Under the pieces are notes generated by a model. It was not told where the DNA came from and made no database searches. It saw only the letters and a list, made by a program, of their open reading frames with translations. DNA of 64,000 nt, from assembly GCA_019359045.1 (NCBI GenBank), contig JAHHIA010000011.1, positions 186,001-250,000 on the forward strand, written 5' to 3'. This stretch comes from Scytolyngbya sp. HA4215-MV1 (GTDB lineage: Bacteria; Cyanobacteriota; Cyanobacteriia; Leptolyngbyales; Leptolyngbyaceae). Below are positions 44,057 through 53,726 of the stretch, one piece after another (the first letter of the stretch is position 1; every line of letters starts with the position of its first letter). Position numbers and translations under genes: made by a program.

Positions 44057-47000
44057 CTAGTTTGCCGGTGGAGTTTGAGCCGCAGGTGTTACTTCGATTG
44101 AGACATCTTGCGTCACGGGTTGATTGTCCTGCCCTACCGCAGACAATGTATATGTGTACGTCGTTGAAGGTGGAGAAATCACAGGTTTCGCATTCACCAA
44201 GACACAGCGATTATCTGAAACGGCTACGTTACCAATATCGGGTTGAATTTCTGCCCGCACTGCATCTGTAACGCCGTAGCACAACTCAAAGGGTTTACCT
44301 TCCACCACTCGCGTTGTATCTGCCTTAAAGAGAAGGATTCTGGCAGTTTTGGCAGCTTCTACAGTCACGGTCACGGTTCTTCTCACGTAACTGCCATCGT
44401 TGCCGATTGCAGTCAGGGTATAGGGGGCGGTTTGGTTTGGGCTGACAGTGCGGCAATTGCTCCCTGTGGTTTCGACCTCTCCCACATCCGGTTGGATAGA
44501 AGCACTGGTCGCATTTGTCACTTCGTAACACAGTTGGCTCTTACCATCCGGTGCGATCGTGGCAGGCGTTGCCTTAAATTCAATAATTTGGGCGGGATTG
44601 CCGGTTACCCGAACGGTGGCTTGTTGTTGCACCCGGCGACCATTTTGACCGATCGCTACGAGCGTATAGGTTGTATCACGACTCGGCGTAATGGGGATGC
44701 AATCTTTTTCTGTGAGTTGCACATCGCCAATACCAGGACGAATAAACGCATGGGTTGCATTGGTAATCCCATAGCACAACCTGGCTCGCTGTCCCGGTCG
44801 CACTTCCGGTGGATTAACCCGAAACTCTAAAATTTCGGGAACTGCCGAAGTAGCCGTTCCGGCTCCTGTCCCGCTCAGCGCTACTTTGGCAGGGCTACCC
44901 GCTGCACTGTGGTTAATCACCAAGGTGTTGCGGAAGTCGCCCTTTTGGCTGGGTTTGAAGCGCAAGTACACCACACAACGCTGGTTGGCAGGCAGAGTGC
45001 CATTATTGGGACAGGTGTTCCGTTCGATCGCAAATTCGGGTTGGTTGGTGCTCAGTTGAATACTCCGGATTTGTAGCGGCACAACCCCATTACTGCCGAT
45101 GATGATTTGCCGGAGTCCCCCTCGGCTATTGAGAGGCACATCGCCAAATTGCACATTGACAGCACTGACATCGATCGAGGCTTCTGCACTGGTTGTGCCC
45201 AATCCCTTCAAGGGAATCCGTTGAGGTTCACCGGTAGCCGAATGGGCAATCAGCAATTCTGCTTGATAGGTTTGGGCTTTTTGCGGGGTGAAGTTGACCT
45301 GAATTTCACAGCTTTCTCCCGCTTTGAGGCTCGTTCCCTTGGCACAGCCCCCTGGCAGAATGGCAAAGCTACTGGCATTTGCTCCGGCTAACGTGATCTC
45401 ATTGAACATGATGGGGGTTGAGCCGTTGTTAGTCAGGGTCAGCACATAGGGGACATCTCGATTTCCTGCTGGTTGCTTGCCAAAGTCAATGCTATTGTCG
45501 CTGAGACTGAGGCTACCAGCTTCTCCGGTGGGCGAGGCAGAAGGCGAAGGCGATTCGGTGGGGGGAACCCCACCCCTGGTTCCGTTGCCTGTCTGGAGAT
45601 AGCGCGCCACATTGCCAATTAATAGCCCGATCGCGGCTGCCACCCCCAACACTCCCACTGCTAACACTACCAATGGCACGCGGAACCCTGAAGACTCTGG
45701 GTGCGGTATTGGCACTGGGTAAGGGTCCGGCTCCAAGGCGGCGACTTCATAGGCTGGAGTGGGTGCAGGGGGCAGAGATTGCAACACATCCAGGTTATGC
45801 CGTGTCACTTCAGCCGCTGTGGGTTCTCCCAGGTTCTCACGCAGGCGCAACGCCTGAGTCAGGTAATTGTGGGCTGCGGTGGGATCGTCCAGGCAGAGCG
45901 ATCGTGTGCCTAACTGATGCAAAATCAAGGCTTCTATACTGGTATTGCCTAGCGCTCGTGACGCCTGAAGTTGCCATTGCAACGATTTTTCCCAGCGATC
46001 CCACTGTTTGCCAGTCATCAAAGCTGCGGCGAGTGGCTGCCCCAATGCCAGCACTTCGCCCCAGCGACTGGTGTTCACCGCCCATTCAATCGTCTTTAAC
46101 AATGGCTCAGCCGATGGCAATAGCTGTTGGGGCTGTGCCTGGTGCTGTTCGACCCAGGGCAAAAAATAACTGAGAATTCGCTCCATCCAGGGCGACAAGT
46201 CACTTTCCTGCAACAGCAGCTCCATCAGCGCGGCTTCGGGCCGGTAGCGATTCCCAATCGCGGTCAGTAAATGCTCTCGGCGCAAATTTTGTAGCCCGGA
46301 TGCGGGGTCAGCAAGCGCGGCAATTTCCCCCACTTCCCCGGCTGAAAGGGTGGCTCCACCCATTGCTGCCAGAGACTCCAGTGTGGTGCGTTGGGGCACA
46401 GAAAGCAATCCTCGGATCTGCCGCAACAGCGATCGCTGGGGAAATGCGGGTTGTAGCCGCTGAACCAATTCTTCCAATGTGGTGCGTTGCTCTCGCACAC
46501 AGACCGCCGACTGTACCAACAGGGAAGGCTGTCCGTCCAATGACTGATGCAAATCTTCTGCGGTGAGACGTTCTTGAGGGGTCAATGCCCGTGCCAATTC
46601 GCGTTCAATCAATGTTAGGGACGGAACCGATGCCAGCCCATGCACCGCGATCGCTTTACCACGAGTGCCCAGACAACGCTCGGCAGATGCCAATACCACT
46701 CCAAAATCGGGCAAATCATCCACCAACCGTTCCACTCCGTCTGGTGGCAAATCGTGATCGTCCAGTAAAATGAACGCTCGCTTGCCTTGCAAGGCATTAC
46801 AGAGCTGGGTCTCGGTTAGTCTCAGGGGCAGGGGACTTTCGTAAAACAAATCGAAAAGCTGTTGCATCAAGTCTGCCAAAGATTTCCCCGCACCAGAAAG
46901 ATAAATGATCCCGGCTGGGAATAGAGACAGTACTTGCGAATGGTGCGCCAGATGGCGCAGGAGAGAAGTGCGCCCGATGCCATTTGGACCATAAAATTCC

Positions 47001-47689
47001 ACAGGTTGGTGAGCCTGCAAAGCCGCGATCGCCTCAGCCAATTCTGTTTCTCGTCCCACCAGGTTGGGGAAAGGTTCCGGTAATTCCAACACCGGCAAGG
47101 AACGTAAGCGTGGTTGGGGTTGGTTGGCAATCGGCACCCGCTCAACCCGATCGCCCGCTTGAGAATCGCGCTGCACTTCGTAATAAACCGAAGGCTGGAT
47201 ATTGGTTCCCACTGCCATCAAATCGGGTGGGGTGGCTTCGACTGGACTGGGCGGTGGCTCTGGCTGAGCCGCTGCGATCGGGGCAACATTCACCACAGGC
47301 TCAACCACTGCTTCATTGGCAATCCCGGCTGCCGAAGGAGCGGGTTGAGAAGGGGCAGGGGGTTGGTCAATCGGTTGGGTCGGCGGCTGCAGGGGATTGC
47401 TCAGATCCACTTCCTGATACCAGGTAGGTGAATCTTGCCCCGTTTGTCGCCCATAGATCCGTACGCTTCTGACTGGTTTTACCCTCAACTTGAGGATTGC
47501 CTGATGGATGAAAGGAGCAAACACACGCTGAGGTGGCACTTGCTCAGCTACGAGAGAAACATATAAGCAATCCCCTTTAATGCCAACTTTAGCGGTGATC
47601 CCTTTTGATTGCAGTGCCCGATTGAGCAGGGTTGCGATCGCCTCAACATTTCCCTGTCTTGCCTGTCCTAATAAGTCCTGCTGCGTCAT
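44057..47689 (-). CDS. STAND-like ATPase-derived protein with ASH and Ig-like domains
   Basis: A 1210-residue protein. Residues 1-85 are a small domain recurrent in cyanobacteria (QGNVEAIATLLNRALQSKGI, VRIYGRQ). After a Pro/Gln-rich linker comes an NB-ARC/AAA-like domain with FYGPNGIGRTSLL at about residue 228 and ALQGKRAFILLDDHDLP. Its Walker A has Arg in place of the invariant Lys, so ATP hydrolysis is doubtful. A helical region leads to a membrane helix (VPLVVLAVGVLGVAAAIGLLIG, near 675). Beyond it lie two ASH-type modules (SIDFGKQPAGN, VQFGDVPLNSRG) and three Ig-like repeats of 75-80 residues (ILEFRVNPPEVRPGQRARLCYGITNA). By topology, an intracellular sensor joined to extracellular adhesive domains. 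The start at 47689 has AGGGG 9 bases upstream. Confidence 0.8.
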   Translation of the reverse strand: MTQQDLLGQARQGNVEAIATLLNRALQSKGITAKVGIKGDCLYVSLVAEQVPPQRVFAPFIHQAILKLRVKPVRSVRIYGRQTGQDSPTWYQEVDLSNPLQPPTQPIDQPPAPSQPAPSAAGIANEAVVEPVVNVAPIAAAQPEPPPSPVEATPPDLMAVGTNIQPSVYYEVQRDSQAGDRVERVPIANQPQPRLRSLPVLELPEPFPNLVGRETELAEAIAALQAHQPVEFYGPNGIGRTSLLRHLAHHSQVLSLFPAGIIYLSGAGKSLADLMQQLFDLFYESPLPLRLTETQLCNALQGKRAFILLDDHDLPPDGVERLVDDLPDFGVVLASAERCLGTRGKAIAVHGLASVPSLTLIERELARALTPQERLTAEDLHQSLDGQPSLLVQSAVCVREQRTTLEELVQRLQPAFPQRSLLRQIRGLLSVPQRTTLESLAAMGGATLSAGEVGEIAALADPASGLQNLRREHLLTAIGNRYRPEAALMELLLQESDLSPWMERILSYFLPWVEQHQAQPQQLLPSAEPLLKTIEWAVNTSRWGEVLALGQPLAAALMTGKQWDRWEKSLQWQLQASRALGNTSIEALILHQLGTRSLCLDDPTAAHNYLTQALRLRENLGEPTAAEVTRHNLDVLQSLPPAPTPAYEVAALEPDPYPVPIPHPESSGFRVPLVVLAVGVLGVAAAIGLLIGNVARYLQTGNGTRGGVPPTESPSPSASPTGEAGSLSLSDNSIDFGKQPAGNRDVPYVLTLTNNGSTPIMFNEITLAGANASSFAILPGGCAKGTSLKAGESCEIQVNFTPQKAQTYQAELLIAHSATGEPQRIPLKGLGTTSAEASIDVSAVNVQFGDVPLNSRGGLRQIIIGSNGVVPLQIRSIQLSTNQPEFAIERNTCPNNGTLPANQRCVVYLRFKPSQKGDFRNTLVINHSAAGSPAKVALSGTGAGTATSAVPEILEFRVNPPEVRPGQRARLCYGITNATHAFIRPGIGDVQLTEKDCIPITPSRDTTYTLVAIGQNGRRVQQQATVRVTGNPAQIIEFKATPATIAPDGKSQLCYEVTNATSASIQPDVGEVETTGSNCRTVSPNQTAPYTLTAIGNDGSYVRRTVTVTVEAAKTARILLFKADTTRVVEGKPFELCYGVTDAVRAEIQPDIGNVAVSDNRCVLVNAKPVISPPSTTYTYTLSAVGQDNQPVTQDVSIEVTPAAQTPPAN

Positions 47690-47716
47690 ATCGGCAACCC
47701 CTGTCCCATTCCTCAA

Positions 47717-48089
47717 AACTACTCTTTATTTCAGCCCAACCTGACCAAATTGGCACATGCCAGGGAGCTTAATTTTGCAAACTAATGCAAATTACAATGG
47801 ATTTTGCTTTCTAGCTAGCCAACGCAAAGAGTAGTTTATTCTATTCCGAAAAATTCATTGAGGACACAAACCGTGATTGATAGGGGTTACAGCTTGCTGA
47901 GAATATAGGGGCGGAGGGCGGCACTCCCCAGCAAGGGCAACACCCCCTCCCTGCTAAAACAGCTTCCAATGAATGACTTTCGTCCCGTATCTGAATTTAT
48001 TTGAGTATTTCGAAACACAATCTGTCGCTAAAAAAGTTATTTAATAACTGCTGAGGGCGAATTTGCACAGAAGTTAGGAGCGAGTTTGT
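47717..48089. other. Intergenic region, no gene
   Basis: A 373-bp gap between divergent genes. AT-rich near 47760-47880, then a GGGGCGGAGGGCGG/CCCCCTCCCTG tract near 47911-47960 with weak dyads (CTTGCTG/CAGCAAG). No coding frame or clear promoter seen. Confidence 0.5.
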
Positions 48090-49163
48090 ATGACCTATCG
48101 GTACGATCGGCGGCAATTTCTTTGGTTGGGTTCTGCCGCCCTGGGTAGCACTTTATTTCTCAAAGCTTGCAGTACTGGCACCCCCACCAACTCCAGTCCC
48201 TCATCTGAAGCGTCGCCTGGTAGTGCTACCCCAGCCAAAGACTTTAAAGCCGCGATCGTTTTACCTGGGATCATTACCGACAAAGCCTGGAACCAAGCAG
48301 GCTACGAAGGACTCACTGTCGCCAAAGACAAGCTCGGCGTTGAAACCGCCTATGTCGAAAAAGTTTCTCAGGCAGATCAGGCAGAAGCCCTCTCCGATTT
48401 TGCCCGTCGGGGGTTCAATTTAGTATTTGCCCATGGGGGGCAATTTGATGCGGCGATTCAACAAGTCGCAGGGCAGTTCCCAAAAACCTTTTTTGTGGGA
48501 GTGAATGGAGCCGCCAAAGGTAGCAATATCGCTTCCTTACGCATCGATCACCTACAAGCCAGCTATATTTGCGGCATCATTGGCGCATCGATGACCAAGA
48601 CGAACAAAATGGCATATCTGGCAGGACAGGAGTTTCAAGCCACTCAAGAAGAAATGCGCGGATTTGAGTTGGGAGCTAAGTCGGTGAAGCCAGAAATTGC
48701 CATTACCGCTTCCTTCACAGGGGATTGGAACGATGCTGCTAAAGCTAAAGAAGCGGTGGAAGCCCTAATTTCTGCTGGCTCCGATGTCATCTTTCAATGG
48801 CTCGACAATGCAGCACCCACGGTGCTGCAAACTGCGGCAGACAAGGGGGTCTATGCCTTTGGCAACACCGCTGACCAACTCGAAGTGGCACCCAAAGCTG
48901 TGTTGACCAGTTCTGTCAAGCGAATTGATTTGGCGATCGCCTACCTAGCAGATTTAGCAGTCAAGCAAGAATTAAAAGGCGAAATTTATACCTTGGGCTT
49001 GGAAAAGTCCGATATTCTCTTTTTGGGCAAGTTTGGTGTTGCTGTGCCTGAATCAGTCAAGCGCAAAGCCGAAGAAACCAAACAGGCAATTTTGAGCAAA
49101 AAACTTGTCTTTACCGCCTGTCAAGAAAACGGCAAAGACACCCGCTGTGTGAAAAAAGCATAG
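48090..49163 (+). CDS. BMP-family ABC transporter substrate-binding lipoprotein
   Basis: A 357-residue solute-binding protein of the Bmp/Med/PnrA type, which usually binds nucleosides. Residues 6-27 combine a twin-Arg-like start (YDRRQFLWLG) with a lipobox ending LKAC. Family motifs: AIVLPGIITDKAWNQAGYEGL, FNLVFAHGGQFDAAI, SLRIDHLQASYICGIIGA and DVIFQWLDNAAPTVL. No permease or ATPase genes lie next to it. Ligand unknown; nucleoside is inference. Confidence 0.9.
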   Translation: MTYRYDRRQFLWLGSAALGSTLFLKACSTGTPTNSSPSSEASPGSATPAKDFKAAIVLPGIITDKAWNQAGYEGLTVAKDKLGVETAYVEKVSQADQAEALSDFARRGFNLVFAHGGQFDAAIQQVAGQFPKTFFVGVNGAAKGSNIASLRIDHLQASYICGIIGASMTKTNKMAYLAGQEFQATQEEMRGFELGAKSVKPEIAITASFTGDWNDAAKAKEAVEALISAGSDVIFQWLDNAAPTVLQTAADKGVYAFGNTADQLEVAPKAVLTSSVKRIDLAIAYLADLAVKQELKGEIYTLGLEKSDILFLGKFGVAVPESVKRKAEETKQAILSKKLVFTACQENGKDTRCVKKA

Positions 49164-49220
49164 AACCAGACCAGAAGGTTAGAATGACGACGGTACTGGT
49201 CATCATTCTCTAGAGAGATT

Positions 49221-49973
49221 TTGAGCGACCTATTCCCATTTGCTTCATCCCGTTCAAAATCTCCGATTCACTTTATGCCTGTTTTCTTCTCTAAACATCT
49301 CTCCTTCCTGCGAGGGGGACCTTCTCTGGCGTTGCTGTCTACTCTCACATTGGGGTTGACCTTTTTGAACGCCGCACCTTTGCCAGCAGAGCTTTTCAAC
49401 AGCCCAGTTGACAAGTTACCTGTTGCAGAACGAGTCTCCTTACGCAAAGGAGAAGCGATCGTAACGGGGGACAAAGGGATTTACACCGGTCGAATCCTCG
49501 TTGCCACGACGCCAGAGGTGGTCTGGGCTGTATTAACCGACTACGCCAGTTTTCCTCGCATTCTGCCCAATGTGGTTTCTAGTCAGGTTTTGAGCACCGA
49601 AGGCAATCGCAAAGTGATCGAGCAGGTCGATGTGCGCCCCTTTTTGCTGGTTAATGTGCGATCGCGCGTTCGTACCACTGTGACAGAAACCGACAAAAAT
49701 CGGATTGATTTTCGTCTGGTAGAAGGAGATTTGCAAAAGCTTCAAGGCTATTGGGAGATTCAGCCAATCTCACCCTACGCGGGAGCGGCTGCAAATCAAG
49801 TGCTGATTACCCAAGTGGTAGAGGCACAACCCTCGGCTGGCATTCCTAAAGATATCTTCTACGGAATTTTCAAGAATACGCTGGGCAAAAATTTGAATGC
49901 CCTGCGTCAAGAAATGTTGCGGCGGAGCCCCAGTTCATCGATGAACGAAGCTCTACCCAAAAAAAGTTCGTAA
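49221..49973 (+). CDS. SRPBCC/START-like domain protein with signal peptide
   Basis: A 250-residue protein. Residues 29-55 include a hydrophobic segment (LALLSTLTLGLTFLNAAPLPAEL) suiting a signal peptide, and the rest is a polyketide-cyclase/START-like fold (TGRILVATTPEVVWAVLTDYASFPRILPNVVSSQVL, RVRTTVTETDKNRIDF, EIQPI). Such folds bind hydrophobic ligands. The start is uncertain: TTG at 49221 or ATG at 49275; neither has a strong ribosome site. Probably periplasmic. Confidence 0.78.
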   Translation: MSDLFPFASSRSKSPIHFMPVFFSKHLSFLRGGPSLALLSTLTLGLTFLNAAPLPAELFNSPVDKLPVAERVSLRKGEAIVTGDKGIYTGRILVATTPEVVWAVLTDYASFPRILPNVVSSQVLSTEGNRKVIEQVDVRPFLLVNVRSRVRTTVTETDKNRIDFRLVEGDLQKLQGYWEIQPISPYAGAAANQVLITQVVEAQPSAGIPKDIFYGIFKNTLGKNLNALRQEMLRRSPSSSMNEALPKKSS

Positions 49974-50046
49974 TGTTTTCTGAAGAACCTGACAAGGTGT
50001 AGAAAATAGGTTAAATCTAGCAAGGATATCGGTATCTCGGTAAAAT

Positions 50047-51864
50047 ATGCTGCCAATTCAGCCGGAGCAGGTTCCTGTCTCAACCCTTTCCCCTCGTTAT
50101 TCGCTTCGTTCTCCTTCAGTCCTGAGCAAATCGTTGCTGGCAGGTTGTTTATCCTTCTCCTGGTTGCTGTTTGGGGCAGTCCCGATCGTCGGTGCCCAAG
50201 TACCGAATGAAACCGACGAAGCCCCGTCCCTCACGACTCACTGCCAACCGAGTCAGTCCGGTGAATTTACCAATTTCACGCAACTGGTGAGTGATGTTAG
50301 CCAGACAACCAACTGGTTTCAGGAACCGGCGATCGGCATGAATAGCCTGGTTACCAGCCTCACTCCCCAGCTTGCTGCCTATCTGAACGCCAGCCCTGCA
50401 CCAACACTGCACGAAAAAGCGCGGCAAGCAAGGGTGCCAGTGATGATGTATCACGACATCTTGCCCGAAAAAAAGGTGTTCTTTGATGTTACCCCGGATG
50501 AATTTGAGAGCCATTTGCGCCAGATTCAAGCACAGGGACTGACACCGATTAGCCTGGATCAATTAGTCATCCATTTGCGGACGGGGTTACCGTTGCCCGA
50601 AAAGCCGATCGTGCTCACCTTTGACGATGGCTACAGCGGACATTACCAGTATGTTTATCCACTGTTGAAAAAATATGGCTATCCGGCCACATTTTCTATC
50701 TACACCGCAAAAATAGGCAAACAGTTGGGGCGCTCTAGCTTGACCTGGGAGCAACTGCGTGAAATGGCGAAAGATCCCCTGGTGACGATCGCGTCTCACA
50801 GCCTCAGCCACCCCCCCGACTTAACCCAGTTTTCGGACGATAAGTTGCGTCCCGAAATCTTTGAGTCGAAGCAAATTCTGGAGCAAGAATTGGGAATTTC
50901 CATTCATTACTTTACTTATCCTGAAGGCAAATATGACCCCCGCGTGGCTCAGATGGTGGCTGCTGCAGGGTATGAGGCAGCCTTGACGATGAACGATACG
51001 GACGAACGATTTGCCGGACAATCGGAAAGTTTGCTAGCTATTTCGCGGATTGGGCAATCGCGTCTGGCGGAGATGTTGCCGCAAGCTTGGGGGGGACCGC
51101 CACTTGTCCCCCCCACGATGGGATTTAATTTTTCTGCGTCGATTGAAAAGATACAAACGGTAATTAATAATGTGCCGTTCACCTTTATTGCGGGGGGCAA
51201 ACCGATCACGATTCATGCCAAGAGTCGCTATCAGGTGCCAGAAATCCTTGCCAGTAGCCCTGCGATCGCAGGAGTCGATGGCGGCTTTTTCTCGCTAGAA
51301 TTTCTCGACTCGAATGTGATGATTGGACCTGTGATGAGCCAGACCACAGGGAAATTTATCCCTGGTAATCCCGGCGAAAATCGAAAATTGAAAGGCAGAC
51401 CGCTGATCCTGATTGGTTCGCGATCGGTCAGATTCATCCCCTTTGATCCCGACAAACATAATACTCTCGAAGGAATTCGGGCGGAAATGCCCGATGTTAC
51501 CGATGCTTTTGTCGGCGCTGCCTTTTTGGTCGAAGGGAGCCAACCCCAGCCACCGGAACGGTTTGGCGCTTTGTTTGACTTCAACGCCGAGCGCCATCGG
51601 GCATTTTGGGGCATTAATCAGATGGGGCAACCGCAGATTGGGGTCTCGATGGAGCCGATCGGATCGGTCAATCTGGGTATTGCCCTGGCAAAGGCAGGCT
51701 TTCGCGATGCGGTGATGCTGGATTCTGGCGCGAGTACATCGCTGGCCTATAAGGGCACATCGCTGGTTGGTTATACCCCGCGTCCGGTGCCCCATGTAGT
51801 GGGGTTAGTGCCTGCCGATGGCGCTTCTCAGTCTGCCAATGGCTGTGTGGTGGCGCAGCAATAG
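50047..51864 (+). CDS. Polysaccharide deacetylase fused to phosphodiester glycosidase (NAGPA) domain
   Basis: A 605-residue exported protein with a signal sequence (LLAGCLSFSWLLFGAVPIVGA, about 30-50). Residues 130-330 are a NodB-type deacetylase with TFDDGY at 191-196 and the His pair in ASHSLSHPPDL near 254. Residues 370-600 match the NAGPA/DUF2233 domain: GVDGGFFSLEFL, AAFLVEGSQPQP, LDSGASTSLAYKG. NodB domains remove N-acetyl groups from glycans; NAGPA domains hydrolyse GlcNAc-phosphodiesters. The fusion suggests sequential trimming of an envelope glycan. No ribosome site is obvious. Confidence 0.85.
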   Translation: MLPIQPEQVPVSTLSPRYSLRSPSVLSKSLLAGCLSFSWLLFGAVPIVGAQVPNETDEAPSLTTHCQPSQSGEFTNFTQLVSDVSQTTNWFQEPAIGMNSLVTSLTPQLAAYLNASPAPTLHEKARQARVPVMMYHDILPEKKVFFDVTPDEFESHLRQIQAQGLTPISLDQLVIHLRTGLPLPEKPIVLTFDDGYSGHYQYVYPLLKKYGYPATFSIYTAKIGKQLGRSSLTWEQLREMAKDPLVTIASHSLSHPPDLTQFSDDKLRPEIFESKQILEQELGISIHYFTYPEGKYDPRVAQMVAAAGYEAALTMNDTDERFAGQSESLLAISRIGQSRLAEMLPQAWGGPPLVPPTMGFNFSASIEKIQTVINNVPFTFIAGGKPITIHAKSRYQVPEILASSPAIAGVDGGFFSLEFLDSNVMIGPVMSQTTGKFIPGNPGENRKLKGRPLILIGSRSVRFIPFDPDKHNTLEGIRAEMPDVTDAFVGAAFLVEGSQPQPPERFGALFDFNAERHRAFWGINQMGQPQIGVSMEPIGSVNLGIALAKAGFRDAVMLDSGASTSLAYKGTSLVGYTPRPVPHVVGLVPADGASQSANGCVVAQQ

Positions 51865-51984
51865 TGGCTGACAGAGCCTCCCCTCAGTTTGGGAGAATTT
51901 TCCTTTGACTGCGCTCAGGGCATCAGCTGGCTGAGCGCACGTCGAAGCCAGCAATTAATGAGTTCAGCCGTCCGTTCGCTAACT

Positions 51985-52020
51985 CAGACCTGCGAGATTT
52001 TTGAAAATCTCGCAGGTCTG
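51985..52020. terminator. Bidirectional terminator between convergent genes
   Basis: A perfect inverted repeat, arms CAGACCTGCGAGATTTT and complement (17 bp each) around a TG centre, giving a hairpin with an A/T-rich top. It sits between the deacetylase and GH57 stops and can serve both. Confidence 0.7.
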
Positions 52021-52041
52021 ATCCCAATGTTCTGATGTCTC

Positions 52042-53631
52042 TTAGAGGGGACGATAGACGCGGTAGTTTATTTCGGGGAAGATATTATCGATCGCTTCTA
52101 CCTTCTCTAACCAGCCCGAATCAATCTTGCCCTCATTCATATCGTCATAGATTTTGTTGAGGCGCATCAGGTGCGATCGGGTACGCCGTACCGCATAGGG
52201 GACCATCGTACCTGTGCGCATAATAAATGCCCAATCTGACGACTGCGCTAACAACAACTCCCGCGCTGCCTGGTTCAAGGCTCGCCATTCCAGTTCATCG
52301 GCGGGTTCCTTTCTTGCCAGTTCAATCATGTGCTCTGCGCCTTTGTGCAGGTGCGGATAGATCCAGGCGTTGGTTTCATTCAACCAGTATTCATGGAAGC
52401 CTTTGTAACCCCAACTGGATTGGGAAGGGCGACAAACCTGCTGGGTGGGGTGCGATCGCAAATAGTCTGCCAGGTGGGTCATGCCATAAGTGTTCTGGTC
52501 AAACCAGGATTTCCGGAACAGATAATCGATAAACCAGGGTCCCTCATACCACCAGTGCCCAAATAGCTCCGCATCGTAGGGCGAAACAATGATGGGTGGA
52601 CGCTGCATAATGCCACTCAAATGCTGAACCTGGCGCTCGCGGTTATACATAAAGTTGGCGGCATGTTCTGCTGCTTTTTCGCGCGCCCAGTAGGGGTCGT
52701 ACAGTTGTTTGTCCCCCAAGCCCAACCCCCGCCCTGTAATTTTGTGATACTTAATGCCCACATTTTTGCGCTGACCATTGGGCATGACATAGGGCTTGAT
52801 GTACTCGTACTCTGCATCCCAGCCCAAATCACGGTAGAACTCACGATATTCCACCGCTCCCGGATAACCAACTTCCGATGACCAAACCTGCTGCGAAGAC
52901 TCGTGATCCCGTCCAAACGCCGCTACTCCCGTTTCGGTAAAGATCGGTGCATAGGTACCAAAGCGAGGACGAGGACGGGCATAGAGAATGCCATGTCCAT
53001 CCACCAGGAAGTATCGCAACCCGGCATCTGCTAGCATCCGCTCCAATCCTTCAAAGTAGGCACATTCGGGTAGCCAAATCCCTTTTGGCGGTTGTCCAAA
53101 GGTCTGCTCGTAGTGTTCACACGCAACCTTGATCTGTGCCCAAACTGCCTGGGGGTACATCTTCATCAGCGGCAGATACCCATGGGTGGCACCGCAGGTG
53201 ATGATTTCCAGGTTGTTGCTATCCAGAAATTGCCTGAATGCTTTGACTAGATTGCGATCGTACTTTTCCCAGGTATTTCTGACCTCGTTAAATTCCTTGG
53301 CGTAATGTTCCGCCAGGTACTTCATGTGCCCATTGAACTTGTTGCGCTCGATTTCCAGTTCTGTCAGTTCTTCTAGCTTTGCTAGGTGCTCATCGTAGCG
53401 TTCTTGCAGCAGGGGATCGAGCAGCATCGACACCAGCGGTGGCGTCATGCTCATGGTGAGTTTGAAGTCTACCCCGTCTCGCTTTAAGCCCTCAAAAACT
53501 TGTAACAACGGCACATAGGTTTCAGTAATGGCTTCAAACAACCATTCTTCTTCGAGAACATAATCACTTTCAGGGTGCCGAACAAAAGGCAGGTGAGCGT
53601 GTAGAACTAGGGCGAGATAACCAATACTCAT
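52042..53631 (-). CDS. GH57 1,4-alpha-glucan branching enzyme
   Basis: A 529-residue enzyme forming alpha-1,6 branches in glycogen. N-terminal GYLALVLHAHLPFVRHPE, nucleophile Glu189 in GIWLPECAYFEG, and acid/base region IIVSPYDAELFGHWWYEGP (Asp near 354) match the GH57 branching-enzyme subfamily, which is of this length. WSSEVGYPG is also typical. Cytoplasmic. Many cyanobacteria carry it beside a GH13 branching enzyme; the GH13 gene is not in the window. Confidence 0.92.
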   Translation of the reverse strand: MSIGYLALVLHAHLPFVRHPESDYVLEEEWLFEAITETYVPLLQVFEGLKRDGVDFKLTMSMTPPLVSMLLDPLLQERYDEHLAKLEELTELEIERNKFNGHMKYLAEHYAKEFNEVRNTWEKYDRNLVKAFRQFLDSNNLEIITCGATHGYLPLMKMYPQAVWAQIKVACEHYEQTFGQPPKGIWLPECAYFEGLERMLADAGLRYFLVDGHGILYARPRPRFGTYAPIFTETGVAAFGRDHESSQQVWSSEVGYPGAVEYREFYRDLGWDAEYEYIKPYVMPNGQRKNVGIKYHKITGRGLGLGDKQLYDPYWAREKAAEHAANFMYNRERQVQHLSGIMQRPPIIVSPYDAELFGHWWYEGPWFIDYLFRKSWFDQNTYGMTHLADYLRSHPTQQVCRPSQSSWGYKGFHEYWLNETNAWIYPHLHKGAEHMIELARKEPADELEWRALNQAARELLLAQSSDWAFIMRTGTMVPYAVRRTRSHLMRLNKIYDDMNEGKIDSGWLEKVEAIDNIFPEINYRVYRPL

Positions 53632-53726
53632 ATAAATTCCGGGGTCAGTTTGGTTGAGGGATCACTTGCAACAAGGGGGTTGGATTGATTGTAAAGCAAA
53701 TATGTAGAGAAAGTTTAGGAGAGTAT

